Of a DNA stretch of 64,000 nt, positions 6,719 through 15,252 are shown in pieces. The stretch is taken from contig NZ_WHVW01000004.1 of the NCBI RefSeq assembly GCF_009651005.1, forward strand, positions 62,001-126,000, given 5' to 3'. The position numbers were made by a program, and so were the translations under genes. The DNA comes from Sporosarcina obsidiansis. Its GTDB lineage: Bacteria > Bacillota > Bacilli > Bacillales_A > Planococcaceae. The notes beneath the pieces were generated by a model. That model was not told the DNA's origin, did not search any database, and saw only the letters and a program-made list of their open reading frames with translations. Every line of letters starts with the position of its first letter. The first letter of the stretch is position 1.

Positions 6719-8377
6719 ATGAGTTCAATTAATGGATTACAATTTGCGAAGATGGTGGAAATGGGTGCACATCACCTTCACCAAAATGCGGATTATGTGG
6801 ATTCTTTAAATGTGTTCCCTGTGCCAGACGGCGATACGGGAACGAATATGAATTTATCCATGACTTCCGGTGCGCGTGAAACGGAACGGAATGCGCAGGA
6901 ACATATCGGTTTGACCGCGCAAGCTTTTTCTAAAGGTTTGTTGATGGGTGCCCGAGGTAACTCAGGCGTGATTCTGTCACAGTTATTTAGAGGGTTTAGC
7001 AAGCAAATTGAGAATGAAGAGCAGGTCAATGTACAGCAATTTGCAGAAGCTCTGCAATACGGTGTTGAAACTGCCTATAAAGCAGTCATGAAGCCAGTAG
7101 AAGGAACGATTTTAACTGTAGCAAAAGATGCAGCCAATGCAGCGGTTTCACATCAGGAAACTGTAACGGATCTAGCCGCATTACTGGAGCTCATTGTGGA
7201 AGAAGCAAAAGCATCATTAAAAAGAACGCCTGAATTATTGCCTGTATTAAAAGAAGTAGGGGTTGTGGACAGTGGAGGACAAGGCCTAGTATATGTCTAT
7301 GAAGGCTTTTTAGCTTGCTTGAAGGGTGAAGATTTACCTGAAAAGACGGTTGTGCATAATATGGATGATCTTGTGAAGACCGAACATCATCGAAGTGTGC
7401 AAAGCTTTATGAATACAGAAGACATCGTTTTTGGATATTGTACAGAATTTATGGTGAAATTGGATTCTGCCAAACTTCTTGAGCAGCCTTTCGATGAAGA
7501 AACGTTCCGTCAAGACTTGAGTGAGCTGGGTGATTCATTGCTTGTCATTTCTGACGATGAAGTAGTAAAAGTACATATTCACACAGAAGAACCAGGAAAC
7601 GCGTTATCATATGGGCAAAAATATGGGGCGTTAACTAGGATGAAAATAGAGAATATGCGCGAACAGCACAGTGAAATCATGGACCGTGATAGCATTCCAT
7701 CGGCCACACCTAAACAGCAGCATAAGTATGCCATTGTTACGGTCTCGATGGGTACAGGAATCGCTGAACTATTAAAGAGCATCGGTGCTTCTGCTGTGAT
7801 CGAAGGCGGCCAGACGATGAATCCATCTACAGAAGATATCGTCAAGGCAATACAAGAAATTGGAGCAGAAAAAGTACTGATTTTGCCCAATAATAAAAAT
7901 ATCATCATGGCGGCTGAACAGGCTGCAGAGGTATTGGAAATTGAAGCGGAAGTAGTACCGACTCGATCTGTGCCAGAAGGGTTAGCAGCTATCTTAGCTT
8001 TCAACCCGGAAGCGACAGTTAAGAAAAATGCGCAGGCTATGCAGGAAGCTGCCTCTTCTATTAAGACGGGTCAAGTCACATATGCAGTGCGTGATACGAC
8101 CATAGATGGCATTTCGATTAAGAAAGATGATTTTATGGGTATTGCCCAAGGGAAAATCACTAGCTCAGACCCTTCATTGGATGGCGTAACGAAGCGCTTG
8201 TTAGCCTCTATGATCGATGAGGACGATGAAATTGTCACGGTCATTTATGGGGAAGAGGTATCTTCAGATGAAGCAGAAAAGATTGGTGCTTATATTGAAG
8301 ACCAATTCGATTATGTAGATGTAGAATTATACGCTGGGAAACAGCCACTTTATCCATATATACTTTCAGTAGAATAA
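6719..8377 (+). CDS. fakA: Fatty acid kinase catalytic subunit FakA (YloV, DhaL/DegV-like)
   Basis: A 552-residue protein with an N-terminal DhaL domain (about 1-200), recognised by NVFPVPDGDTGTNMNLS and GARGNSGVILSQLFRG, the ATP and magnesium sites of dihydroxyacetone-kinase-like enzymes. A central region (about 220-310) and a C-terminal DegV-like part follow. FakA phosphorylates fatty acids held by FakB proteins, making acyl-phosphate for phospholipid synthesis. It lies 18 bp after yloU in the same operon and a few kb from plsX, which makes the same acyl-phosphate product. In B. subtilis sdaAB and sdaAA follow; here recG follows directly. Confidence 0.95.
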   Translation: MSSINGLQFAKMVEMGAHHLHQNADYVDSLNVFPVPDGDTGTNMNLSMTSGARETERNAQEHIGLTAQAFSKGLLMGARGNSGVILSQLFRGFSKQIENEEQVNVQQFAEALQYGVETAYKAVMKPVEGTILTVAKDAANAAVSHQETVTDLAALLELIVEEAKASLKRTPELLPVLKEVGVVDSGGQGLVYVYEGFLACLKGEDLPEKTVVHNMDDLVKTEHHRSVQSFMNTEDIVFGYCTEFMVKLDSAKLLEQPFDEETFRQDLSELGDSLLVISDDEVVKVHIHTEEPGNALSYGQKYGALTRMKIENMREQHSEIMDRDSIPSATPKQQHKYAIVTVSMGTGIAELLKSIGASAVIEGGQTMNPSTEDIVKAIQEIGAEKVLILPNNKNIIMAAEQAAEVLEIEAEVVPTRSVPEGLAAILAFNPEATVKKNAQAMQEAASSIKTGQVTYAVRDTTIDGISIKKDDFMGIAQGKITSSDPSLDGVTKRLLASMIDEDDEIVTVIYGEEVSSDEAEKIGAYIEDQFDYVDVELYAGKQPLYPYILSVE

Positions 8378-8382
8378 TCCGT

Positions 8383-8416
8383 ACGTTGTCCTTTTTTACA
8401 GGGGCAACGTTTTTAT
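8383..8416 (+). terminator. Intrinsic terminator after fakA
   Basis: ACGTTG pairs with CAACGT, extended by CC/GG across a small internal loop, and is followed by TTTTTATTTT. It separates yloU-fakA from recG. Confidence 0.75.
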
Positions 8417-8493
8417 TTTCCAACTTTTTCGTGGTAAACTACAAAGAAGAACATCTGTTTTTGAATTATATAGAAAGGAGGTGGGTGACTCTT

Positions 8494-10533
8494 ATGAAGA
8501 GTTTGCTGAAAAATAGCGTCGGAACAGTGAAAGGGATCGGGAAGACCACTATGGAACAGTTTCAAAAGCTGGGCATTGAAACAATTGAAGATCTTTTATA
8601 CACATTTCCTTACAGACATGAAGATTTTAGAATGTCAGATTTGATGGAAACTCCACATAATGAGCGCGTCACCGTCGAAGGACGTATCGAATCGGAAGCT
8701 ACCGTTTTTTATTCTGGGAAAAATCGATCCCGCCTTCAACTTCGTTTATTAGTAGGGCATCATTTAGTGAAGGCCATTTTTTTTAATCAACATTATTTGA
8801 AGGATCGGCTATCGATCGGTATGAAAATTAGTGTGTCAGGCACTTGGGATAGAGGGCGCCAAACGATCACCGTGAATCGCTTGCATACGGGAGAACAGAT
8901 CGATTTTGAACCGGTCTATAGCTTGAAAGGGGTAATGCACCAAAAAACGTTTAGACGATATATGCGTAATGTGCTGGACGTCGCCGCTGAATCTGTTGTG
9001 GAGACGCTACCTGCTAATCTTGTCGAAGAATATCGTCTGCCGACAGTAGGAGAAGCATTAGAAAAGATTCATTTTCCAATGAAGCCAGAAGACGTTAAAC
9101 AGGCGCGTAGAAGATTCGTCTATGAGGAATTGCTACTCTTTCAGTTAAAGATTCAAGGAATGAAAAAAGTACGGAAAGAACAGGAGCGAGGGCTCGTCAT
9201 CCAGTATGATTTGGAACTTTTGAAGAAGTTTATTGATTCCTTACCATTTGAATTGACCAATGCTCAGAAAAGAGTAGTCAATGAGCTATGTGCGGAATTA
9301 AAAGCACCTCTTCGAATGAATCGTTTGTTGCAAGGTGATGTGGGCTCCGGAAAGACGGCTGTCGCTGCGATTGCTTTATATGCAGCAATTACGGCTGGTT
9401 TTCAAGGAGCTCTCATGGCGCCTACAGAAATTTTGGCGGAGCAGCATGCTGAAGTACTGGCAGATTGGTTTGAACCATTTGGCGTCACAGTTGCATTTTT
9501 GGCCGGTTCTACAAAAGCGAAAGCACGAAAAGAATTACTTGAGAAATTGGAATCAGGCGATATCGACTTGCTGATCGGAACACATGCACTCATTCAGCCT
9601 GAAGTTCAATTTCATCGGCTGGGATTTGTCGTAACGGATGAGCAGCACCGTTTTGGTGTGGAACAACGGCGAGTGTTGCGGGATAAAGGGGTCAGTCCAG
9701 ATGTTCTCTTTATGACAGCAACGCCGATTCCTCGAACACTGGCTATCACGGTTTTTGGCGAGATGGATGTGTCCGTACTTGATGAACTACCTGCAGGGCG
9801 AAAAGAAATTGAAACTCATTGGTTGAAAGAGGAATCGTTACCACCTGTACTTCAAAAAATGGAAAAGGAATTGCAATCGGGGCGGCAAGCGTATGTTATT
9901 TGTCCTCTTATAGAGGAGTCGGATAAATTGGATGTGCAAAATGCAGTCGAAGTACACGCGGAGTTAAGCACCTATTTTGCTGGCCGTTACGCGGTAGGAT
10001 TAATGCACGGTCGTTTACCATCTGTTGAAAAAGAGCAAGTGATGCGGGCGTTCAGTGAGGGAGAATTAGATATTTTAGTTTCCACAACAGTTGTAGAGGT
10101 AGGTGTGAATGTCCCGAATGCTACGTTTATGCTCATCTATGATGCGACGAGGTTTGGATTGGCGCAATTGCATCAATTAAGAGGGCGAGTGGGGCGAGGT
10201 TCTGATCAGTCCTATTGTGTATTGCTAGCAAACCCGACATCTGAGGAAGGCAAAATGCGGATGCAGTCCATGACCGAAACCAATGATGGCTTTATTCTGG
10301 CTGAAAAGGATTTGGAGCTTCGAGGAGCTGGAGATATTTTCGGGAAACGGCAAAGTGGGATGCCTGAATTCAAAGTAGCTGACTTGGTGCATGATTTTAG
10401 AGCACTAACAACTGCGCGACAAGATGCAGAACGTTTATTGAATTTGCCACAGTTTTGGCATGATGAAGAGTACGCGGTACTGCGGAAACAACTTGAAGAG
10501 TCTGGTGCATTAACGGAAAAGAGGATAGATTAA
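8494..10533 (+). CDS. recG: ATP-dependent DNA helicase RecG
   Basis: A 679-residue branch-migration helicase that rescues stalled replication forks. An N-terminal wedge/OB domain (about 60-170) binds the fork. The helicase core shows Walker A GDVGSGKTAVA, DEQH motif II, MTATPIPRTLA motif III and QLRGRVGRG motif VI. An in-frame extension to an upstream start exists, but the ATG chosen follows GAAAGGAGG and gives the family's N-terminal pattern SVGTVKGIGK. A terminator upstream implies a separate promoter. Confidence 0.97.
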   Translation: MKSLLKNSVGTVKGIGKTTMEQFQKLGIETIEDLLYTFPYRHEDFRMSDLMETPHNERVTVEGRIESEATVFYSGKNRSRLQLRLLVGHHLVKAIFFNQHYLKDRLSIGMKISVSGTWDRGRQTITVNRLHTGEQIDFEPVYSLKGVMHQKTFRRYMRNVLDVAAESVVETLPANLVEEYRLPTVGEALEKIHFPMKPEDVKQARRRFVYEELLLFQLKIQGMKKVRKEQERGLVIQYDLELLKKFIDSLPFELTNAQKRVVNELCAELKAPLRMNRLLQGDVGSGKTAVAAIALYAAITAGFQGALMAPTEILAEQHAEVLADWFEPFGVTVAFLAGSTKAKARKELLEKLESGDIDLLIGTHALIQPEVQFHRLGFVVTDEQHRFGVEQRRVLRDKGVSPDVLFMTATPIPRTLAITVFGEMDVSVLDELPAGRKEIETHWLKEESLPPVLQKMEKELQSGRQAYVICPLIEESDKLDVQNAVEVHAELSTYFAGRYAVGLMHGRLPSVEKEQVMRAFSEGELDILVSTTVVEVGVNVPNATFMLIYDATRFGLAQLHQLRGRVGRGSDQSYCVLLANPTSEEGKMRMQSMTETNDGFILAEKDLELRGAGDIFGKRQSGMPEFKVADLVHDFRALTTARQDAERLLNLPQFWHDEEYAVLRKQLEESGALTEKRID

Positions 10534-10574
10534 AAGAAAGTCCGTATTGGTTTAATGAGAATTCGGTTCTCCTC

Positions 10575-10603
10575 TTGCAATCTGTTTTCTCTCTTTATAT
10601 ACT
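10575..10603 (+). promoter_or_regulatory. SigA-type promoter of the fapR-plsX-fabD-fabG cluster
   Basis: TTGCAA and TATACT are separated by exactly 17 bp, in the gap between recG and fapR. The predicted transcription start falls within the FapR operator immediately downstream. Confidence 0.75.
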
Positions 10604-10608
10604 AAGTG

Positions 10609-10625
10609 TTAATACCAAGTGCTAA
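10609..10625 (+). promoter_or_regulatory. FapR operator
   Basis: TTAATACCAAGTGCTAA matches the FapR consensus as I remember it (TTAGTACCTGATACTAA) at 12 of 17 positions and keeps the TTA...TACC...CTAA dyad. It covers the predicted +1 of the upstream promoter. Placement in front of fapR fits autorepression relieved by malonyl-CoA. Confidence 0.8.
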
Positions 10626-10643
10626 TCTGAAGGGGTGGAACAA

Positions 10644-11216
10644 TTGAGAGTTCCGAAGAAGGAGAGGCAGCAATTACTAAATCGCTTGCTAGAAGTAGAT
10701 CCTTTTTTAACGGATGAAGATATTGCCCGGCATTTTTCGGTGAGTGTTCAAACCGTTCGACTAGATCGTCTTGAATGTGGCATTCCCGAATTAAGAGAGC
10801 GTCTGAAGTCCGTTGCCTCGCAGCACATGCAGGAAACGGTGAAATCCTTGCAGACGGAAGAGATATTCGGAGAAATTATCGACATCGAACTGGACAATAA
10901 AGCGCTCTCCATCTTTGATGTGACGGAAGATCATGTGTTTAAGCGCAACGGAATTGCTAGAGGACATCATTTATTCGCACAGGCGAATTCTCTTGCCGTT
11001 GCGGTTCTGGATGATGATTTGGCTTTGACTGTTCGAACTTCTCTTCATTTTTCAAAGCCGGTGAAGGCGGGAGATCGAGTGATCGCTAGGGCAATTGTAC
11101 GGCAGGAAACTTTAAAAAATAAAAGTACGGTAGTGGATGTCATTTCTACAGTGGAAAATGAACCTGTTTTTTCTGGAGAGTTTTTGATGTACCGTACCAC
11201 ACGGAAAGGCGGATAA
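10644..11216 (+). CDS. fapR: Transcription factor FapR, fatty acid and phospholipid repressor
   Basis: A 190-residue repressor with an N-terminal helix-turn-helix (about 20-45, SVSVQTVRLDRLECGIPELRER) and a C-terminal hot-dog domain that binds malonyl-CoA (NGIARGHHLFAQANSLAVAV). The frame opens at a GTG 9 bp upstream, but that codon overlaps the GAAGGGG Shine-Dalgarno. TTG at 10644 has good spacing and gives MRVPKKERQQLL, matching the family start. First gene of the plsX-fabD-fabG cluster, abutting plsX without a gap. Likely autoregulated through the operator upstream. Confidence 0.95.
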   Translation: MRVPKKERQQLLNRLLEVDPFLTDEDIARHFSVSVQTVRLDRLECGIPELRERLKSVASQHMQETVKSLQTEEIFGEIIDIELDNKALSIFDVTEDHVFKRNGIARGHHLFAQANSLAVAVLDDDLALTVRTSLHFSKPVKAGDRVIARAIVRQETLKNKSTVVDVISTVENEPVFSGEFLMYRTTRKGG

Positions 11217-12215
11217 ATGCACATGATTATCGCAGTTGACGCAATGGGTGGCGATCATGCTCCAGGAGAAATTATAAAAGGAGTATTGCAAAGCTTACGT
11301 GCATTTGATGATATTACGATACATATATTCGGTGATGAGAAGAAGATGGCACCATTCCTAGAAACTCATCCACGCTTACAAGTGTTTCATTGTTCTGAAG
11401 TCATTGAGCCTGATGATGAGCCTGTTCGCGCTATCCGGAAAAAGAAGGATGCTTCGATGGTTCGCATGGCGCAGGCGGTGAAAGATGGAGAGGCACAAGC
11501 TTGTGTGTCTGCTGGAAACACAGGAGCTCTTATGTCTGCAGGATTATTTATCGTTGGTCGTTTGGAAGGAATTCAAAGACCAGCATTGGCCCCCACTCTA
11601 CCTACCATTGACGGAAGCGGTTTTGTATTGCTAGATGTGGGAGCGAATTCGGATAGCAAACCTGTACAGTTAGCTCAGTTTGCGGTCATGGGGAGTGTTT
11701 ATGCCGAAAAAGTACGAGGCATTAAGAAGCCGCGTGTCGGGTTATTGAATATAGGAACTGAACCAGGTAAAGGGAATGAACTGACAAAGCAAGCGTTTGA
11801 AGAACTACAAGCGGCGCCGGTTCATTTCATTGGTAATGTCGAATCACGTGAATTGCTGAATGGAGTAGCTGATGTAGTCGTGACGGATGGCTTTACAGGA
11901 AATATGGTGTTGAAGACGATAGAAGGTACTGCACTTAACGTGTTTTCCATGATCAAGGACGTATTCATGTCCTCTTTGAAAACGAAGCTTGCTGCTAGTT
12001 TGGTAAAGGATGATTTAAAAGGCTTGAAGCAAAAAATGGACTATTCCGAGTATGGTGGAGCAGGTTTATTCGGATTGAATCATCCAGTCATCAAAGCACA
12101 CGGCTCTTCGAATGCTAATGCTTTTTTCAATGCAGTTCGCCAAGCACGAACCATGGTACAATATCAAGTGTGTGAAACGATCCGAGAAACAATTGGAGAG
12201 GAAGAGGAATCTTGA
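11217..12215 (+). CDS. plsX: Phosphate acyltransferase PlsX
   Basis: A 332-residue enzyme that converts acyl-ACP and phosphate to acyl-phosphate, the donor for PlsY at the first step of phosphatidic acid synthesis. The N terminus [19 protein letters not shown] is diagnostic; [20 protein letters not shown] and NANAFFNA are further conserved blocks. The first ATG has a 7-nt spacing from AAAGG, whereas the ATG two codons later is too far. Four-base overlap with fabD. FapR regulon member by position. Confidence 0.97.
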   Translation: MHMIIAVDAMGGDHAPGEIIKGVLQSLRAFDDITIHIFGDEKKMAPFLETHPRLQVFHCSEVIEPDDEPVRAIRKKKDASMVRMAQAVKDGEAQACVSAGNTGALMSAGLFIVGRLEGIQRPALAPTLPTIDGSGFVLLDVGANSDSKPVQLAQFAVMGSVYAEKVRGIKKPRVGLLNIGTEPGKGNELTKQAFEELQAAPVHFIGNVESRELLNGVADVVVTDGFTGNMVLKTIEGTALNVFSMIKDVFMSSLKTKLAASLVKDDLKGLKQKMDYSEYGGAGLFGLNHPVIKAHGSSNANAFFNAVRQARTMVQYQVCETIRETIGEEEES

Positions 12216-13156
12216 GCAAACTGGCATTTGTTTTCCCCGGACAAGGCTCTCAAGCCGTTGGGATGGGTAAGGAATTTGTAGATACGGATGAAGGATGTAA
12301 AAAGTTCATGCAACAGGCTGATGAGGCGCTTGGTTTTCAGTTGAGTAAATTGATACTGGAAGGGCCTCAAGACGAGCTGACATTGACATATAATGCACAG
12401 CCCGCACTACTGACAGTTGGAGCAATGATCGCTGCTAAGTTAGAACAGGCCGGCATTACACCGGACTATACAGCTGGCCACAGTCTTGGTGAATATACGG
12501 CACTGGTTGAGTCGGGTGTTATTTCGTTTGAAGATGCAGTTGTTGCAGTTCATAAACGTGGGGTTTTCATGAATGAGGCAGTACCTGCAGGAAAAGGGAC
12601 AATGGCTGCTATATTGGGTATGGACCGGGATGTTTTGGAATCGATTACTCGTAATATTACAGAATCAGGGGATCCGGTTCAGCCGGCTAACCTTAATTGT
12701 CCTGGCCAAATTGTCATATCAGGTGCAAAAGCAGGTGTGGATAAAGCATGTACAGCGTTAAAGGAAGCAGGAGCAAAACGTGCGATTCCTTTAGACGTCA
12801 GCGGACCATTTCATTCTGTCTTAATGCAACCAGCTGCTGAAGAATTACAAAAGACATTGGCAGGAATTGAGATGAAAGATGCAGAAATTCCGGTTATTGC
12901 TAATGTGACAGCCGATCTCGTGACAGGTCAACAAGATATTAGAAACTTATTAGTCGAACAATTATACTCACCTGTTCGCTGGGAAGAATCTGTGGAAAAA
13001 CTTTTGGAGCTTGGCGTTACCCGTTTCATAGAATGCGGCCCTGGAAAAGTACTGAGTGGATTGATCCGTAAAATTGATCGGAAAGCGCACGTGTATCCGG
13101 TATATGACGAGGAGTCATTGCAAAAAGTACTTGAGGAAGCGAAAGGGTGGTCGTAA
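12212..13156 (+). CDS. fabD: Malonyl-CoA:ACP transacylase FabD
   Basis: A 314-residue acyltransferase that loads malonyl groups onto AcpP for fatty acid elongation. The N terminus [14 protein letters not shown], nucleophile motif [10 protein letters not shown] (Ser near 91) and the catalytic histidine in SGPFHSVLM near 199-207 are intact. It begins with TTG overlapping the plsX stop, after a GGAAGAGG Shine-Dalgarno. One-base overlap with fabG (TAATG). Confidence 0.97.
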   Translation: MSKLAFVFPGQGSQAVGMGKEFVDTDEGCKKFMQQADEALGFQLSKLILEGPQDELTLTYNAQPALLTVGAMIAAKLEQAGITPDYTAGHSLGEYTALVESGVISFEDAVVAVHKRGVFMNEAVPAGKGTMAAILGMDRDVLESITRNITESGDPVQPANLNCPGQIVISGAKAGVDKACTALKEAGAKRAIPLDVSGPFHSVLMQPAAEELQKTLAGIEMKDAEIPVIANVTADLVTGQQDIRNLLVEQLYSPVRWEESVEKLLELGVTRFIECGPGKVLSGLIRKIDRKAHVYPVYDEESLQKVLEEAKGWS

Positions 13157-13902
13157 TGGGAAGATTTGATGGGAAAACGGCAGTTGTTACAGGTGCTTCT
13201 AGAGGAATCGGACGTACCGTTGCATTACGTCTAGCTTCTGAAGGTGCCAAAGTGGTAGTCAATTATAGTGGTAGTCAAGAGAAGGCAGAAGCTGTTGTAG
13301 AAGAGATTCGTTCAGCTGGAGGAGAAGCATTCACATTTCAAGCGAATGTCTCTGATGCCGAACAAGTAAAAGAAATGATGGATGAAACATTACAACAATT
13401 CGGCACGATCGACTTCCTCGTCAATAACGCAGGAATTACTCGTGATAATTTATTGATGCGCATGAAGGAAAGCGAATGGGATGATGTACTATCTATCAAT
13501 TTGAAGGGTGTCTTTCTTTGTACGAAAGCAGTCACTCGTCAAATGATGCGTCAGCGTTCAGGAAAAATCGTCAATTTGGCATCGGTTGTGGGGATTGCTG
13601 GAAATGCGGGACAAGCAAACTATGTTGCCGCAAAAGCAGGGGTCATTGGCTTGACAAAAACGTCTGCGAAAGAATTGGCAGCCCGAAATATTTTAGTGAA
13701 CGCGGTAGCGCCTGGTTTTATCACAACGGATATGACAGACGAACTGGGTGACGAAATGAAAGAACAGTTGCTTTCTACCATTCCTTTGGGGAAATTGGGA
13801 AATGCTGATGATGTGGCAAATACCGTAGCATTCCTTTTATCTGAAGAAGCAAATTATATTACAGGCCAAACCATCAATGTTGACGGTGGTATGGTGATGT
13901 AA
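13156..13902 (+). CDS. fabG: 3-oxoacyl-ACP reductase FabG
   Basis: A 248-residue short-chain dehydrogenase that reduces 3-oxoacyl-ACP with NADPH. Cofactor loop [17 protein letters not shown], and the catalytic Ser-Tyr-Lys set in [21 protein letters not shown] are complete. A GTG nine bases upstream is also in frame, but the AAAGGGTGG Shine-Dalgarno favours the ATG that overlaps the fabD stop. The C-terminal INVDGGMVM is typical of FabG. Confidence 0.96.
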   Translation: MGRFDGKTAVVTGASRGIGRTVALRLASEGAKVVVNYSGSQEKAEAVVEEIRSAGGEAFTFQANVSDAEQVKEMMDETLQQFGTIDFLVNNAGITRDNLLMRMKESEWDDVLSINLKGVFLCTKAVTRQMMRQRSGKIVNLASVVGIAGNAGQANYVAAKAGVIGLTKTSAKELAARNILVNAVAPGFITTDMTDELGDEMKEQLLSTIPLGKLGNADDVANTVAFLLSEEANYITGQTINVDGGMVM

Positions 13903-13945
13903 CCGATAAAATAGAACCACTTTCGGTATAAGCACCAATCTATGG

Positions 13946-13975
13946 TTGCACATTGAGGAGAGAAACCTCTATAAT
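13946..13975 (+). promoter_or_regulatory. SigA-type promoter of acpP
   Basis: TTGCAC and TATAAT with an 18-bp spacer, located in the 120-bp gap between fabG and acpP. It could give acyl carrier protein its own strong transcript in addition to readthrough from the fap cluster. Confidence 0.7.
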
Positions 13976-14022
13976 TCAATAGAAGCGAATGGGCCAGCAG
14001 TTGGTCTTGAGAGGAGGTGACT

Positions 14023-14265
14023 ATGTTGTCAACAGTACTTGAGCGTGTAACGAAAGTAGTTGTCGACCGTCTAGGTGTCGATGAAAGCGAAGTAAAACCT
14101 GAAGCTTCTTTCCGTGAGGATTTAGGAGCTGATTCATTAGATGTTGTAGAGCTTGTTATGGAATTTGAAGATGAGTTTGAAACAGAAATCTCAGATGACG
14201 ATGCAGAAAAAATTGCAACTGTCGGAGATGCAGTAACGTACATTACAGAAAAAGTTGGCGAATAA
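14023..14265 (+). CDS. acpP: Acyl carrier protein
   Basis: An 80-residue, strongly acidic ACP. The phosphopantetheine attachment motif [16 protein letters not shown] places the modified serine at residue 38. It carries growing acyl chains for FabD, FabG and PlsX encoded upstream. An in-frame GTG two codons earlier lies inside the GAGGAGGTG Shine-Dalgarno, so the ATG is preferred. The N terminus MLSTVLERV differs slightly from the usual MADTLERV. Confidence 0.97.
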   Translation: MLSTVLERVTKVVVDRLGVDESEVKPEASFREDLGADSLDVVELVMEFEDEFETEISDDDAEKIATVGDAVTYITEKVGE

Positions 14266-14274
14266 CTTTTCGGT

Positions 14275-14321
14275 GAGACTCTTTCGACCTTTCATCTGAA
14301 AGGAAGAAAGCGTCTCTTTTC
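14275..14321 (+). terminator. Intrinsic terminator after acpP
   Basis: A nested stem: GAGAC/GTCTC and CTTTC/GAAAG outside, CCTTTC/GAAAGG with an ATCT loop inside, followed by TTTTCTC. It closes the fatty acid cluster. Confidence 0.8.
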
Positions 14322-14329
14322 TCATCCGA

Positions 14330-14375
14330 AAGCGGAGGACGGCTGTTCAGCCCCGACAGGCGTTGGAAGACAGCC
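14330..14375. repeat. Truncated copy of the intergenic repeat family
   Basis: GAGGACGGC...AGCC.CGACAGGC..TGGA.G here corresponds to the reverse complement of the outer arm of module 2 next to rpmB (GAAGACGGC...AGCCGCGACAGGC). The other half is missing or diverged. Remaining local pairing includes GGCTG/CAGCC and GTTGG/CCAAC. It lies in the acpP-rnc gap, which otherwise shows no gene. Confidence 0.5.
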
Positions 14376-14482
14376 AACAAAGGTGCTCTTTTCCTTTTTG
14401 GAAAGACCTGAGTATTGAACTAAATTCAAACGTAACTGACATGAAGATCAACATAGATTACAGATGAGAGGCAGAATTGTAT

Positions 14483-15250
14483 ATGAAAAATAAAAGACCC
14501 TATAAAGAGACGCCGTCCCATCCTACCTTGCCCCATGCGGTCCGCGAGAAATTTAAGCTTCTCCAACAGCAATTAGGCATTCAGTTTCAGGATGAGAATC
14601 TATTATTTAACGCATTCACCCATTCTTCGTATGTCAATGAACATCGCCGGAAGAAATTCTCCGATAATGAACGACTAGAGTTTCTCGGTGATGCCGTGTT
14701 GGAATTAGGAGTATCTAAATTTCTATTTCGGACAGAGCCTGGGAAAAGTGAAGGAGAGCTGACAAAACTCCGAGCAGCAATTGTATGTGAGCCTTCACTT
14801 GTTAAGTTTTCCAATGAACTCCATTTTGGTGATTTTATTTTGCTAGGCAAGGGCGAAGAGTTGACAGGTGGTAGAATGCGACCTGCATTGCTTGCGGATG
14901 TGTTTGAGGCATATATAGGCGCACTATATTTGGATCAGGGCATGGAAGTGGTTGAAGAGTTTCTACAAAGAATCGTTTTTCCGAAAATCAGTATCGGAGC
15001 TTTTTCGCATGTGACAGATTATAAAAGTCGTTTGCAAGAATTAGTGCAACAGAAGAATAATGGACCTCTTCAATATGAAGTGGTTGAGGAAAAAGGTCCT
15101 GCACATGCGAAAAAGTTTGTTACCGTAGTTAATTTAAATGACCAACAGCTCGGTAAAGGGATTGGAAAGTCTAAAAAAGAAGCCGAACAGGAAGCTGCCC
15201 GTCGTGCGATTGAACAATTACAATCGCAAACAAATGAAGGGGAGAGCTAA
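14483..15250 (+). CDS. rnc: Ribonuclease III
   Basis: A 255-residue double-strand-specific endoribonuclease that processes rRNA and the SRP RNA precursor. The catalytic signature [14 protein letters not shown] lies near residues 60-73 and a second acidic site in [15 protein letters not shown] near 135. The C-terminal dsRNA-binding domain (about 175-245) ends in [20 protein letters not shown]. The ATG chosen is 11 nt from GAGAGG; an in-frame TTG two codons upstream has a 5-nt spacing and is an alternative start. It heads the rnc-smc-ftsY run, as in B. subtilis. Confidence 0.95.
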   Translation: MKNKRPYKETPSHPTLPHAVREKFKLLQQQLGIQFQDENLLFNAFTHSSYVNEHRRKKFSDNERLEFLGDAVLELGVSKFLFRTEPGKSEGELTKLRAAIVCEPSLVKFSNELHFGDFILLGKGEELTGGRMRPALLADVFEAYIGALYLDQGMEVVEEFLQRIVFPKISIGAFSHVTDYKSRLQELVQQKNNGPLQYEVVEEKGPAHAKKFVTVVNLNDQQLGKGIGKSKKEAEQEAARRAIEQLQSQTNEGES

Positions 15251-15252
15251 TC

